This document shows positions 9,166 through 17,318 of a stretch of 64,000 nucleotides of DNA, one piece after another. The position numbers were made by a program, and so were the translations under genes. This DNA comes from Natronobeatus ordinarius (GTDB taxonomy: Archaea; Halobacteriota; Halobacteria; Halobacteriales; Natrialbaceae): assembly GCF_024362485.1 (NCBI RefSeq), contig NZ_CP101456.1, positions 3,968,001-4,032,000 on the forward strand, read 5' to 3'. Below the pieces are notes generated by a model. The model saw only the letters and a list, made by a program, of their open reading frames with translations. It was not told the DNA's origin and made no database searches. The number at the start of each line of letters is the position of its first letter. Position 1 is the stretch's first letter.

Positions 9166-10113
9166 ATGGCATTCGACACACTGCTGATCCCGACCGACGG
9201 AAGCGAATCGGCCGAAGCCGCAGCCCGACGGGGGTTCGACCTCGCCGAAGCGCTCGAGGCGAGCGTCCACGTTCTCTCGGTTGCAGACAGTTCCATCGCG
9301 ACCGGGGCTGGCTACGCGGGCGATTCGCCGTCGATCCGCCGCCGGCTCCGCGAGCAGGCGGACGGACGAGCCAGCACCCTCCGCGAGACGGCCACCGAGC
9401 GTGGCCTCGAGGCGACGGCCGCGACCCGCGAAGGCATCCCGGCCAGGGAGATCGTCGACTACGCCGACGAGAACGGCGTCGACGCGATCGTCATCGGCAC
9501 GTCCGGCCGCGGCGGCGTCACGCGCGCGATCGTCGGTAGCGTCGCCGACAAGGTCGTTCGAACCGCATCCGTGCCCGTCGTGACGATCACCGCGGACGCA
9601 GCCAGGAGGGACGATCGACCGACGGAGATCGACTCGATTCTCCTGCCGACCGACGGAAGCGAGGCAGCGACGGAAGCGGTCGAACGAGCGCTCGACCTCG
9701 GGACACAGCTCGAGGCGACCGTCCACCTCTTCTCGGTCGTCGACGACGAACTCGCGAGTACGCTCGAGGCCGTCTCGGGAGCCGACGTCGACGCCGCTGA
9801 CTTGCGCGAACGGGCGCAAGCAAACCTCGAAGCGCTCGCGGCCGATTTGCGAGCGCGCGACCTCGACCTCGAGGTCGTAACGGCGACGACAACGGGGCGC
9901 CCAGCCGCGGAGATCGTCGACTACGCCGACGAGAACGACGTCGGTGCGATCGTCCTGGGAACGCACGGGCGAGGCGGGTTCGAGCGGCTGGTCGTCGGAA
10001 GCGTGGCCGATCGCGTGATGCGGACGGCGTCGGTGCCCGTCGTCACCGTTCGCCCGACTCCCACGACCGCCGAGGCGGGTGGCGACGGGCCCGACAGCGA
10101 GCGCAGAGACTGA
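9166..10113 (+). CDS. Tandem-domain universal stress protein (UspA x2)
   Basis: 315-aa cytosolic protein made of two UspA domains (about 1-145 and 150-297). Both carry the ATP-binding pattern G-x2-G-x9-G-S/T: GTSGRGG then VGSVADK in the first, GTHGRGG then VGSVADR in the second. Each domain begins with a LLPTDGSE or LIPTDGSE strand. It starts 15 bp after the ACR3 stop, close enough for cotranscription with the ars operon. Usp proteins are stress-induced nucleotide binders in haloarchaea; a role in arsenic stress is only inferred. Confidence 0.9.
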   Translation: MAFDTLLIPTDGSESAEAAARRGFDLAEALEASVHVLSVADSSIATGAGYAGDSPSIRRRLREQADGRASTLRETATERGLEATAATREGIPAREIVDYADENGVDAIVIGTSGRGGVTRAIVGSVADKVVRTASVPVVTITADAARRDDRPTEIDSILLPTDGSEAATEAVERALDLGTQLEATVHLFSVVDDELASTLEAVSGADVDAADLRERAQANLEALAADLRARDLDLEVVTATTTGRPAAEIVDYADENDVGAIVLGTHGRGGFERLVVGSVADRVMRTASVPVVTVRPTPTTAEAGGDGPDSERRD

Positions 10114-10142
10114 CCGAGAAGGGGAACCGACCGACGCGCTCG

Positions 10143-10272
10143 ATATAGTATTCGTTGAAACGAGTTACACCCGGTCACAGCCGAGCGGTCAGCCTCGACC
10201 TCGTCGACGAGGTCGAGGCCGACCGCCGATGGTCGTGACCGGATGTGCAATGACTTTCAACGGTTACGATAG
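10143..10272. repeat. Dispersed hairpin repeat A, copy 1
   Basis: About 130-bp palindromic element between the convergent usp and GDPD genes, ending one base before the GDPD stop codon. The outer arms read TCGTTGAAA and TTTCAACGG. The middle contains CCCGGTCAC and GTGACCGG arms around a long perfect CCTCGACC/GGTCGAGG stem. Copies 2 and 3 are at 52107 and 52717. The central stem here differs in sequence from the others but still pairs, which suggests the fold is conserved. Confidence 0.8.
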
Positions 10273-11223
10273 TTACGCGGTCGGGCTGCGCTCGCTCGAG
10301 TCCGTACCGAGCGCGGGATACTCCGCGATGATCCCGTCGACGCCCGCCTCGCGGAGTTCGTCGAACTGCACCCAGGTCTCGATCGTCCAGACGTTGACCG
10401 CCCGGCCCTCCTCGTGGGCGACCGCGAGCACGTCCACCTCGGGTTCGCTCGCCGGCAATCCGTAGTACTCCTCGCCCGTCATCGCCGTCCCGGTCACCGC
10501 GTTTCGCGGCGGGTGGATCGCCTCACAGTCGTACCGCCGGGCGACCTCGAGGCCGTCTGCGAGCGAGTCCCAGACGAGCGTCGCGGCAGCGTACTCGGGG
10601 GCGACGTCGCGGGCCGCCGCCAGCGCCCCCTCGAAGAACGACGAGAAGAGGAGCTCGCCGCCGAAGGCGTCGCAGTCGTCGACGACGCGCTCGACGAACG
10701 GCGACCACAGCTCGCGTCGGGGGTCGCGGTCGCGCTCGGGCAGCGCCTCGGCGAAGCGGACGTCGGCCGTCCCCGGATTCTTCAACTCGACGTTCACGGC
10801 CACCGTCTCGGGGACTGCCTCGAGCAGTTCCGCGAGCGTCGGCACCGGCTCGCCACTGCCGAGCACGTCCGTTTCTCGAAGCTCCTCGAGTGGCGTCTCC
10901 CAGACGAGACCCTCGGCGTCGGTGATCGGCCGGCCGTCCCGGGTTCCCTCGAGGCGGTCGTCGTGGAACACCACGGGCGTGCCGCAGGCGGCGGGCTGGA
11001 CGTCGATCTCGAGCATCGACGTCTCCTCGCGGTCGGCGGCGGCGACGGCCGCGCCGACGGTGTTTTCGGGAAAGACCCCGGCGAAGCCGCGGTGGGCGAT
11101 CACGGCCGGCTCGGTCGTCGGTCCGTCGACGGCCGATCCCTCGCTTATCGGTCCGTCGGTCGTCGGTCCGTCGACGGCTGACCCCTCGCTCGTCGACTCG
11201 TTGCGCGGTGGCTCGGCGCTCAT
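10273..11223 (-). CDS. Glycerophosphodiester phosphodiesterase
   Basis: 316-aa metal-dependent hydrolase of the GDPD/PI-PLC TIM-barrel fold, cleaving glycerophosphodiesters to glycerol-3-phosphate and an alcohol. Active-site motifs are AHRGFAGVFPENT, EIDVQ, FHDDRLEGT and VELKNP. The C-terminal GVDGIIAEYP strand is typical. The N-terminal 37 residues precede the barrel and contain an exact internal duplication of SEGSAVDGPTT, seen in DNA as a near-perfect tandem repeat at about 11115-11200. A later start within this tail is possible. The stop codon abuts hairpin repeat A. Confidence 0.9.
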   Translation of the reverse strand: MSAEPPRNESTSEGSAVDGPTTDGPISEGSAVDGPTTEPAVIAHRGFAGVFPENTVGAAVAAADREETSMLEIDVQPAACGTPVVFHDDRLEGTRDGRPITDAEGLVWETPLEELRETDVLGSGEPVPTLAELLEAVPETVAVNVELKNPGTADVRFAEALPERDRDPRRELWSPFVERVVDDCDAFGGELLFSSFFEGALAAARDVAPEYAAATLVWDSLADGLEVARRYDCEAIHPPRNAVTGTAMTGEEYYGLPASEPEVDVLAVAHEEGRAVNVWTIETWVQFDELREAGVDGIIAEYPALGTDSSERSPTA

Positions 11224-11315
11224 GTCCTCACTCGACGGCCGGCTCGGAGTTGTATCTGTCCCCCTCCGTCGCTCGCAGGCTCGGCGTTGATGCGGTCGGC
11301 TCCCGAAAGGCAGGT

Positions 11316-11576
11316 ATGACCGACGCGACCGAGCCGAGCCTCGAGCGAGTCGAAGACGACCTCGAGCGGGCGACCGAACTCGCCGCCGAGGAGGCGATCG
11401 ATCGCCTGCGGGAGGCCCACCGCGAGCTCCAGGCGCTTCGATCGGCGGACGTCGACGAGGAGCGGCGGCAGGCGCTCGAGACGCGAGTCGAACAGCGTCT
11501 CAGCGAGGTAGGCGAGCGCGATCGGTACGACAGCGAGATGGGAGCGGCGATGAACCCCGACGACGACGCGCCCTGA
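11316..11576 (+). CDS. Small acidic coiled-coil protein, haloarchaeal, unknown function
   Basis: 86-aa protein, very rich in Glu, Arg and Ala, predicted to be one long amphipathic helix or coiled coil from residue 8 to about 70 with leucine heptads (LERVEDDLERATELAAEE). It recalls the short helical DUF7553-type proteins of haloarchaea, but I cannot confirm family membership. The ATG at 11316 follows the pattern CAGGT and is the first plausible start; the longer frame upstream is antisense of the GDPD gene end. It is divergent from GDPD and 66 bp before npdG. Confidence 0.6.
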   Translation: MTDATEPSLERVEDDLERATELAAEEAIDRLREAHRELQALRSADVDEERRQALETRVEQRLSEVGERDRYDSEMGAAMNPDDDAP

Positions 11577-11610
11577 CCGCGAGCAGGTCGAGCCCGGGTC
11601 GCCTCCCACC

Positions 11611-11620
11611 CTTTTATTCG
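11611..11620 (+). promoter_or_regulatory. TATA-like box for npdG
   Basis: CTTTTATTCG, centred about 28 nt before the npdG ATG, preceded by a purine/CCC tract. The distance fits a short-leader or leaderless haloarchaeal promoter. Confidence 0.5.
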
Positions 11621-11642
11621 TCCGCCCCATCCAGAGGACGGT

Positions 11643-12311
11643 ATGCGAATCGCGTTACTCGGCGGCACGGGCGACATCGGCCAGGGACTCGCGTTGCGGT
11701 GGGCGTACGACACGGACCACGAGATCGTGATCGGCTCGCGCGATCCCGAGCGCGCACGGACGGCGGCCGAGGAGTACGAGACCGAACTCGACAGCCGTGG
11801 GCTCGATCGGAAAATAACCGGCTTCGCGAACGAGATGGCGGCCGATCGCGCGGACGTGGTCGTCCTCGCCGTCCCGCCGTACCACGTCGGCGACACCGTC
11901 GACGCCGTCGCCGAAAAACTCGACGAGGGGACGATCCTCGTCAGCCCGGCCGTCGGGATGCGCCGCGACGACGACGGGCTCCACTACAACCCGCCGCCGG
12001 CGGGCAGCGTGACCCAGCTCGTCGCCGATCGCGCCCCCGAAGGGGTGCCCGTCGTGGGCGCGTTTCACTCCCTCTCGGCCGACCGGCTGGCGAACTTAGC
12101 CCTCGAGTTCGACCTCGACACGCTCCTCGTTGGTGACGATCCGGACGCAAAATCGACCGTCCGGTTACTCGCGGAGGGAATCGAAGGGCTGCGCGCGCTC
12201 GACGCCGGGCCGCTCGCTAACGCCGCCGAAGTCGAGAGCCTGACGCCGCTGTCGATCACCGTCGGCCGCTACAACGACGGCCTCCACGACCTCGGCGTCC
12301 GGTTCCGCTGA
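11643..12311 (+). CDS. npdG: NADPH:coenzyme F420 reductase
   Basis: 222-aa cytosolic enzyme transferring hydride between NADP(H) and F420. The N-terminal Rossmann motif is LLGGTGDIGQGLALR, followed by IGSRDPERA, the NADP-phosphate-recognising S-R of Fno/NpdG enzymes. VVLAVPPYH, SPAVGM and VVGAFHSLSA are family blocks, and the C-terminal helix ends in GRYNDGLHDLGVRF. Length is normal. It has its own promoter-like box and is convergent with the thioredoxin gene. Haloarchaea use F420 for redox exchange although they are not methanogens. Confidence 0.93.
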   Translation: MRIALLGGTGDIGQGLALRWAYDTDHEIVIGSRDPERARTAAEEYETELDSRGLDRKITGFANEMAADRADVVVLAVPPYHVGDTVDAVAEKLDEGTILVSPAVGMRRDDDGLHYNPPPAGSVTQLVADRAPEGVPVVGAFHSLSADRLANLALEFDLDTLLVGDDPDAKSTVRLLAEGIEGLRALDAGPLANAAEVESLTPLSITVGRYNDGLHDLGVRFR

Positions 12312-12358
12312 GCGTCAGCTGGTGGAATTGCGTCCCGAAAACGCGCGTAGGGCCGGAC

Positions 12359-12637
12359 TCAGGCACCGGCCGACTCGAGTGCTTCTTCGATGTCCTCGCG
12401 CTGGGTGACGCCGACGAACCGGTCGACGACGCCGTCTTCGTTCTCGATGATGAGCGTCGGGAGCGAGCGTACCTGGTACTCGTTGGCGACGTCCTGCTGT
12501 TCGTCGACGTTGACCTTCTCGACCTCGAATCGGCCGTCCCAGTCTGCCTCGAGTTCCTCGAGGATCGGATCCTGGGTTTTACAGGGGCCACACCAGTCCG
12601 CGTAGAAGTCCTTGAGCGTAACAGTCATGCCGTTCAT
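12359..12637 (-). CDS. Thioredoxin-family protein
   Basis: About 92-aa thioredoxin-fold disulphide reductase. The active site is WCGPC within FYADWCGPCKTQ, and the cis-proline is in VRSLPTLII. The frame is open to an ATG at 12661, but that codon overlaps a TATA-like CCCTTATG (about 12658-12665 on this strand), so transcription should begin near 12637. I therefore took the ATG at 12635-12637; the ATG at 12626-12628 (MTVTLKDF) is an equally good alternative and matches the usual family start. It is convergent with npdG. Confidence 0.9.
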   Translation of the reverse strand: MNGMTVTLKDFYADWCGPCKTQDPILEELEADWDGRFEVEKVNVDEQQDVANEYQVRSLPTLIIENEDGVVDRFVGVTQREDIEEALESAGA

Positions 12638-12727
12638 CGGTAGTTTCGGTCGGTCGCGCATAAGGGTTTCCCACCTGCGTGCGCTTGCCGCGAAACCGTC
12701 CGAAACGCCCGAAACGCCGCCGAGAGG

Positions 12728-14263
12728 TCACTCGAGCCACTCGAGGAACGTCCCGTCGATGAGCGTCTCGGACTGGTGGTCGACGTACGATCGGCCCATC
12801 CCGGTGATCGCCTCGGCGAGGGAGTCGCCGGCCTCGAGTCGTCGCCTGACGACCTGCCGTTTCCAGCTGGCAGGAGTCACACCCCGGTCGACCCGCGCCT
12901 CGAGCAGACGAAGGTGGTCGTCGACCTCGGCGGGCGAAATGGCGCGCAGCTCGAGCCCATCTCGCGCGGCCGCGAAGAGGTCGTCGTAGAGTTCCTCGAG
13001 ATTCGTCGTCTCCGTCCCGTCGGCGGTGATCCACGTCAGATCGGCCGCGAGGCCGTCGCGTGCGGCGGCGTAGAAGTTCTCCCGGGCGTCCTCCCAGGGC
13101 AACGCCGCGACGGGGTGTTCTCGCCGCGGGAGGCTCTCCATGAGCCCCGCGAACGCCGCGAGGAAGGCGACCGAGTCCCGGATCGTCGGCTGGGCGGGCA
13201 ACGGCCGGAACTCGATACGGGCGTTCGCCGCCGACTCGCTCGGCGCGTCGAACACCGGCCGAACCCAGCGCCAGTAACTCCCGTGTTTGTACTCGAGGTG
13301 GGCGTACCGGTCGTCGAACCGACCGCAGCCGTCGACCGTCTGGGGCACGATCGGCTCGTCGGCCACGAGGCGATCGATCGCCTCCGCGACGGTCTCGAGG
13401 TCACGCGGGAATCGAACCTTCCCGTCGCGCTCCCGGTCGCCCCGTCGCCAGTCGGCTGGATTCAACACCGTCTCGAAGACGTCGATTCGCTGCTCCGCCC
13501 AGCCGTCCTCGAGCACCGCTTCCGGATCGACGCCGTCGTCGTACAGCTCCGGCGGGAAAAACGGCGCGTTCACCCCGAGAGCGAGCAACGGGCCGGCGGC
13601 CCGCAACGCGTATCGGAAGGACGCCGGCAGGTCCGGCGCGTGGGACACCTGGTAGTGAGGCTGGATCGACGTGATCAGCGCCTCGAGGAGGACCGTCTCC
13701 GCCGAACAGGAAACGTGGGGCGCGTCGATCGCCATGCGTGGCTCGTACGGACTGTTCGACATCGCGTGATACCGGACGTCGCCGCTCATGTTGGTGGTGA
13801 GGGTGATGCCGTCGTGCTCGACGGTGTCCGTGAGGTAGTCGATCGTCGACTCGCCCGTGGGCGGGATCGTCCACAGCCCGTCGCTCACCAGGGTAATTCC
13901 CTCCGCTCGCGTCCGCGCCAGCGCGGCCTCGAGGCGCGCCTGGACCTCCGTCCGCTGGGTTGTCAGGCCGTAGCCGTTCAGCGGCTGGGGGCTCGTGTTC
14001 ATCTCGGCGTTGTGGAGCCCGATCTCCTTCTCGAAGCCGATGAGTCGGAGCAACTCTCGTGGCACGCGTCGAAGGGCCTTCGTTTCCTCGTCGACGCCGT
14101 AGAACTCGTACTCGAGGCCGACGATCGACTGGGAGTTGTTGAAGATTCCCCGGTCGACGTCGCGTTTGAGCCGCTCGGCTTCCTCCTCGACGCGCTCGGC
14201 GAGCACGGCCGGATCGGCGAACGCATCGCGCACCTCGGCAGCGAACTCCGTAGTCGACGCCAT
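12728..14263 (-). CDS. GCS2-family carboxylate-amine ligase (glutamate-cysteine ligase-like)
   Basis: 511-aa protein related to glutamate-cysteine ligase family 2 (YbdK/GshA-like), ATP-dependent enzymes forming amide bonds. Key segments are [39 protein letters not shown] and the HVSCSAE strand. In haloarchaea, gamma-glutamylcysteine is the main thiol and this family is the candidate synthase; the exact substrate of this copy is not proven. The start at 14261-14263 (MASTTEF) was preferred to an upstream ATG because it removes a non-conserved ten-residue extension. Confidence 0.8.
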   Translation of the reverse strand: MASTTEFAAEVRDAFADPAVLAERVEEEAERLKRDVDRGIFNNSQSIVGLEYEFYGVDEETKALRRVPRELLRLIGFEKEIGLHNAEMNTSPQPLNGYGLTTQRTEVQARLEAALARTRAEGITLVSDGLWTIPPTGESTIDYLTDTVEHDGITLTTNMSGDVRYHAMSNSPYEPRMAIDAPHVSCSAETVLLEALITSIQPHYQVSHAPDLPASFRYALRAAGPLLALGVNAPFFPPELYDDGVDPEAVLEDGWAEQRIDVFETVLNPADWRRGDRERDGKVRFPRDLETVAEAIDRLVADEPIVPQTVDGCGRFDDRYAHLEYKHGSYWRWVRPVFDAPSESAANARIEFRPLPAQPTIRDSVAFLAAFAGLMESLPRREHPVAALPWEDARENFYAAARDGLAADLTWITADGTETTNLEELYDDLFAAARDGLELRAISPAEVDDHLRLLEARVDRGVTPASWKRQVVRRRLEAGDSLAEAITGMGRSYVDHQSETLIDGTFLEWLE

Positions 14264-14489
14264 ACCCGGCCAGTCTCCCTCGAGTGCAATCAACCGTTCC
14301 CATCGTTCGAATTCGACTGCAGCTGAAAGATACCGGACGCAGAGCCCGGATCAGCCACGGTGCCCGGAGCGAACCGGAAGGCGCGAGCGGGGGTCCGGGC
14401 GGGTAGCGCTCGACCGTCGCTCGAGGACCGATCGGAGCGGGGCGCCACTCAACGAAAGGTTTAGTGTGGGGGCGATCAGTAACGTGGGT

Positions 14490-14651
14490 ATGGACAGAGG
14501 ACAGAACACTGGTGGGCTGATGTCCAGTGCCGGGCTCGTCCGGTACTTCGACGCAGAGGACTCGAAAGCCATCCGAATCGACCCGAAGACCGTCATCGCG
14601 ACGGGCGTCCTGCTGGGCGTCCTCGTGCAGCTGCTGTCGTTCGTCTCCTGA
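14490..14651 (+). CDS. secG: Preprotein translocase Sec61-beta (archaeal SecG)
   Basis: 53-aa tail-anchored subunit of the SecYEG translocon. The N-terminal cytoplasmic part [17 protein letters not shown] is the archaeal signature, followed by IRIDPKTV and one membrane helix (about residues 35-52). It is short and complete. A TATA-like AGGTTTAGTG lies about 29 nt upstream (near 14458-14467), giving a leaderless transcript. It is divergent from the GCS2 ligase. Confidence 0.95.
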   Translation: MDRGQNTGGLMSSAGLVRYFDAEDSKAIRIDPKTVIATGVLLGVLVQLLSFVS

Positions 14652-14794
14652 ATTGGCCCACCTTCTTCCACGAGCCATCGAATTGAGCGATAGCCACAGA
14701 CAGACAACGGCTCTCGAGGCGTGGCGCACACCCGATCGCGAGCCCCCGAGATCGTGACGCGCAGCTTTTGATTCCCCTGTACGTAACCGCCCCT

Positions 14795-15385
14795 ATGACA
14801 CTCACTGCAGGCGTCGTCGGCGTCCAGGGGAACGTCGCCGAACACGCCGCGGCCATCGAGCGCGCAGCGTCGGATCACGGCGAAGACGTCGTCGTCCACG
14901 AGATTCGCCAGTCGGGCGTCGTCCCCGACTGTGACCTCCTCGCGCTCCCGGGTGGGGAGTCGACGACCATCTCCCGGCTGCTCCACACCGAAGGCATCGC
15001 CCCCGAGATCCGCGACCACGTCGCCGCCGACAAGCCGCTGCTCGCGACCTGTGCGGGCCTGATCGTCGCCTCGAGCGACGCCCGCGACGACCGCGTCGAG
15101 GAGCTCGGACTGCTCGACGTCACCGTCGAGCGCAACGCCTTCGGCCGGCAGGCCGACAGCTTCGAGGCCCCGCTCGAGGTGGCGGGACTCGAGGCGCCGT
15201 TCCCCGCGGTGTTCATCCGCGCGCCGGCCATCGACGCGGTGGGCGGAGCGACGGTGCTCGCCGAGTGGGACGACCGACCGGTCGCCGTGCGGGACGGTCC
15301 GGTGCTCGCGACGGCGTTTCACCCCGAACTGACGCCCGACTCGCGGCTCCACCGGCTGGCGTTCTTCCGCGGGAGCAGCGACTGA
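14795..15385 (+). CDS. pdxT: Pyridoxal 5'-phosphate synthase glutaminase subunit
   Basis: 196-aa class I-type glutamine amidotransferase that supplies ammonia to PdxS for PLP synthesis. Visible are VVGVQGNVAEHAAAI, the substrate loop LPGGESTTISRLL (53-65), the nucleophile Cys86 in ATCAGLIV, and the C-terminal His-x-Glu in TAFHPELT. pdxS is not in the window, so the partner is encoded elsewhere. The ATG at 14795 follows a TATA-like TTTTGATT by about 27 nt. The TGA stop shares its last base with palindromic repeat B, copy 1. Confidence 0.95.
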   Translation: MTLTAGVVGVQGNVAEHAAAIERAASDHGEDVVVHEIRQSGVVPDCDLLALPGGESTTISRLLHTEGIAPEIRDHVAADKPLLATCAGLIVASSDARDDRVEELGLLDVTVERNAFGRQADSFEAPLEVAGLEAPFPAVFIRAPAIDAVGGATVLAEWDDRPVAVRDGPVLATAFHPELTPDSRLHRLAFFRGSSD

Positions 15386-15465
15386 TACCGACGGTTGTGA
15401 GTCAGTGCCGACGCAACCGCGACCGCCTTGCGGTTGCATCGGTAGCCGGTCACAACCGCCAGTAT
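15385..15465. repeat. Palindromic repeat B, copy 1
   Basis: 81-bp element with terminal arms ATACCGACGGTTGTGA and TCACAACCGCCAGTAT (14 of 16 positions pair) and a perfect inner stem GCAACCGC/GCGGTTGC. The first base is the last base of the pdxT TGA. A copy about 75-80 percent similar by eye lies at 16858..16939. Confidence 0.8.
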
Positions 15466-15535
15466 GGCTCCGACCCCGATTCGGGCGGCAGACGGTCGAT
15501 TCGTCGGGCATCCACGGACCCGAGGTGACGTCCCG

Positions 15536-16201
15536 TCAGAACAGCTCGACGCGAATCCCCTCGCCCTCGAGTTCGTCGGCGAACGCCTCGGCGTCGGTCT
15601 CGATGGGCTCGAACGTGTCGTAGTGACACGGGAGGACGAGATCGGGGTCGACGTGCCGGGCGAAGTCGGCAGCCTCGTGGCGGTTCATCGTGTAGTGGCC
15701 GCCGATCGGCGGGACGAACACGTCGGCTTCGATTCCCTCGTGGTGGGGAAGAAAGTCCGTGTCGGAGGGAACGAAGACGGTCGTGCCCTCGAGGTCGAGT
15801 CGGAGCCCGATCACCTCGCCGTCGGCGTGGAACGGGTTCCCGTCGTCGTCGACGTGGTCGCCGTCGGGGTCGTTGTACGCGGGGACGGTCTCGACGTCGA
15901 TGCCGTCGACGGTCAACTCGCCCTCGAGCGGGAGGTCGACGACGTCGAACGCGAGGGCCCCGGTGTCGATCGCCTCGTAGGCGGCGACGGTGGTGTCCTC
16001 GCCTGCGACCGCCGCGATGGCGTCGGGGTCGTAGTGGTCGAAGTCGTCGTGGGTGACGAAGACGACGTCGGCGTCGCCCGGCTCGCCCCCGAGGACGTCG
16101 CTCCAGGGGTCGACGTAGACGACGCGACCGTCGTCGGTTTCGATGCGAACGCTGGCGTGACCGAGTCGCTCGAACGTCAGGCCGTCGTGCTCGACTGACA
16201 T
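15536..16201 (-). CDS. Metallo-beta-lactamase-fold metal-dependent hydrolase (UlaG/UPF0173-like)
   Basis: 221-aa single-domain MBL hydrolase. The metal motif is THDDFDHYD, so the second His of the canonical HxHxDH is Asp, as in several UlaG-like and UPF0173 proteins. Other ligands are likely in PSDTDF and LPCHYDTFEP near the C-terminus. Substrate unknown. The ATG at 16199-16201 (MSVEHDGL) fits the family start better than the upstream ATG. It is divergent from the rhodanese gene, and the two genes are bracketed by repeat B copies 1 and 2. Confidence 0.85.
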   Translation of the reverse strand: MSVEHDGLTFERLGHASVRIETDDGRVVYVDPWSDVLGGEPGDADVVFVTHDDFDHYDPDAIAAVAGEDTTVAAYEAIDTGALAFDVVDLPLEGELTVDGIDVETVPAYNDPDGDHVDDDGNPFHADGEVIGLRLDLEGTTVFVPSDTDFLPHHEGIEADVFVPPIGGHYTMNRHEAADFARHVDPDLVLPCHYDTFEPIETDAEAFADELEGEGIRVELF

Positions 16202-16362
16202 GGTCGCGGGTACGCCGGACATCCGTATAATACTCCGGTCGAAGGGACGTCAGCGACCCTCGAGCGACCGTCGTGGCGTGGCTCTCGAGTACTCGGCGTG
16301 GCGTGGTCCTCGAGCCGTTCGGGCCGTGGTTCTTATTCGTCTCGCCGTCCAATTCCTGCCAA

Positions 16363-16719
16363 ATGGACGGCGAAATCTCCACCGACGAGCTACACGACCT
16401 CCTCGAGGACGGTGCCGACGTACACATCGTGGACATCCGTGATCCGATGAGCTTCGAGCGAGGACGGATCCCCGACAGCGAGAACGTTCCGTTCGCCGAA
16501 CTCCCGGCACGGATCGAGGAGTTCGAGGACGCCGAACGGATCGTGACGGTCTGTCCGAAAGGACAGTCGAGCATCCAGGCGGCCCGGCTCATCAGCTCCT
16601 ACGAGGGGTCGGCCGACGCCCGCGTCGAGAGCATGGCCGGCGGGCTCGAGGAGTGGACGGAGTCGTACGAACTAATCGCAGACGAGGAGAAAGCGGGGAA
16701 CGCGGACGCGCCGTTCTGA
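16363..16719 (+). CDS. Single-domain rhodanese-like sulfurtransferase
   Basis: 118-aa rhodanese fold, moving sulfane sulfur or acting in thiol chemistry. The IVDIRDPMSFERGRIPDS stretch (about 24-41) and the active-site loop VCPKGQSS, with its catalytic Cys, are clear. The C-terminal MAGGLEEW motif is typical. A TATA-like TTCTTATTCG (16330-16339) lies about 28 nt before the ATG, so the start at 16363 is likely leaderless. The longer frame upstream is not supported. Confidence 0.9.
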   Translation: MDGEISTDELHDLLEDGADVHIVDIRDPMSFERGRIPDSENVPFAELPARIEEFEDAERIVTVCPKGQSSIQAARLISSYEGSADARVESMAGGLEEWTESYELIADEEKAGNADAPF

Positions 16720-16857
16720 TCGGGAACGACCGGCGCCACGGCTGTCGACTCGAGAACGAACTCGACCGGGCGAGGTGACGGGGTGACCGGTCGAGCGAGA
16801 GAAGCGATGCGCGATCGAACCGCGAGATCGGAAGTCGGTTCAGATCATCGTGGACTC

Positions 16858-16939
16858 ATAACGGCTGTTGTGCGTCTGGGCCGATGCAACCGCGAACCGT
16901 CTTGGGGTTGCATCGAGAGCCAGTCACAACGGACGTTAT
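16858..16939. repeat. Palindromic repeat B, copy 2
   Basis: 82-bp element with arms ATAACGGCTGTTGTG and CACAACGGACGTTAT and an inner GATGCAACC/GGTTGCATC stem. Its right end supplies the A of the SUI1 TGA stop on the minus strand. Together with copy 1 it brackets the MBL-rhodanese gene pair (about 1.4 kb). Confidence 0.8.
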
Positions 16940-17232
16940 CAGGCGACGTTGAAGCCGCGATCCCGAAGGAAATCTTCGACGCGGCCGGTGTGGTTGCCCT
17001 GGAGTTCGATGTGGCTGTCTTCGACCGTCCCCCCACAGGCGAACTTCGACTTCAGATCCGACGAAAGACTGTCGAGATCGACGTCCTTCGGGTCGAATCC
17101 TTCGATGATCGTTACCTCCTTCCCGTATCTGCGCTCGTCAATGCGGATATTGAGTTGCTGTTGCCCCTTGGCCACGTCCTCACAGACGCAAAGCTCTTCG
17201 GGGAGCCCGCACGTCGAGCAGACTTCCGACAT
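16939..17232 (-). CDS. Translation initiation factor SUI1 (aIF1)
   Basis: 97-aa ribosome-binding factor that governs start-codon selection on the small subunit. The SUI1 domain spans about residues 25-95, with [11 protein letters not shown] and [10 protein letters not shown], the latter being the conserved basic-to-Gly loop. The N-terminus carries [15 protein letters not shown], a likely zinc site common in archaeal copies. The start at 17232 is about 28 nt after a TATA-like GTTTAATATG, so the message is probably leaderless, notable for an initiation factor. The stop codon is built into repeat B. Confidence 0.95.
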   Translation of the reverse strand: MSEVCSTCGLPEELCVCEDVAKGQQQLNIRIDERRYGKEVTIIEGFDPKDVDLDSLSSDLKSKFACGGTVEDSHIELQGNHTGRVEDFLRDRGFNVA

Positions 17233-17255
17233 TACGTACAGAGCTACGAAATGGA

Positions 17256-17265
17256 CATATTAAAC
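17256..17265 (-). promoter_or_regulatory. TATA-like box for the SUI1 gene
   Basis: On the minus strand GTTTAATATG is centred about 28 nt upstream of the SUI1 ATG, the archaeal spacing for a leaderless transcript. Confidence 0.6.
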
Positions 17266-17318
17266 ACTATCGGGACCCACACGCTCTCGTGCGGTTCTTT
17301 TTAGGAGTTGGCGGACTC

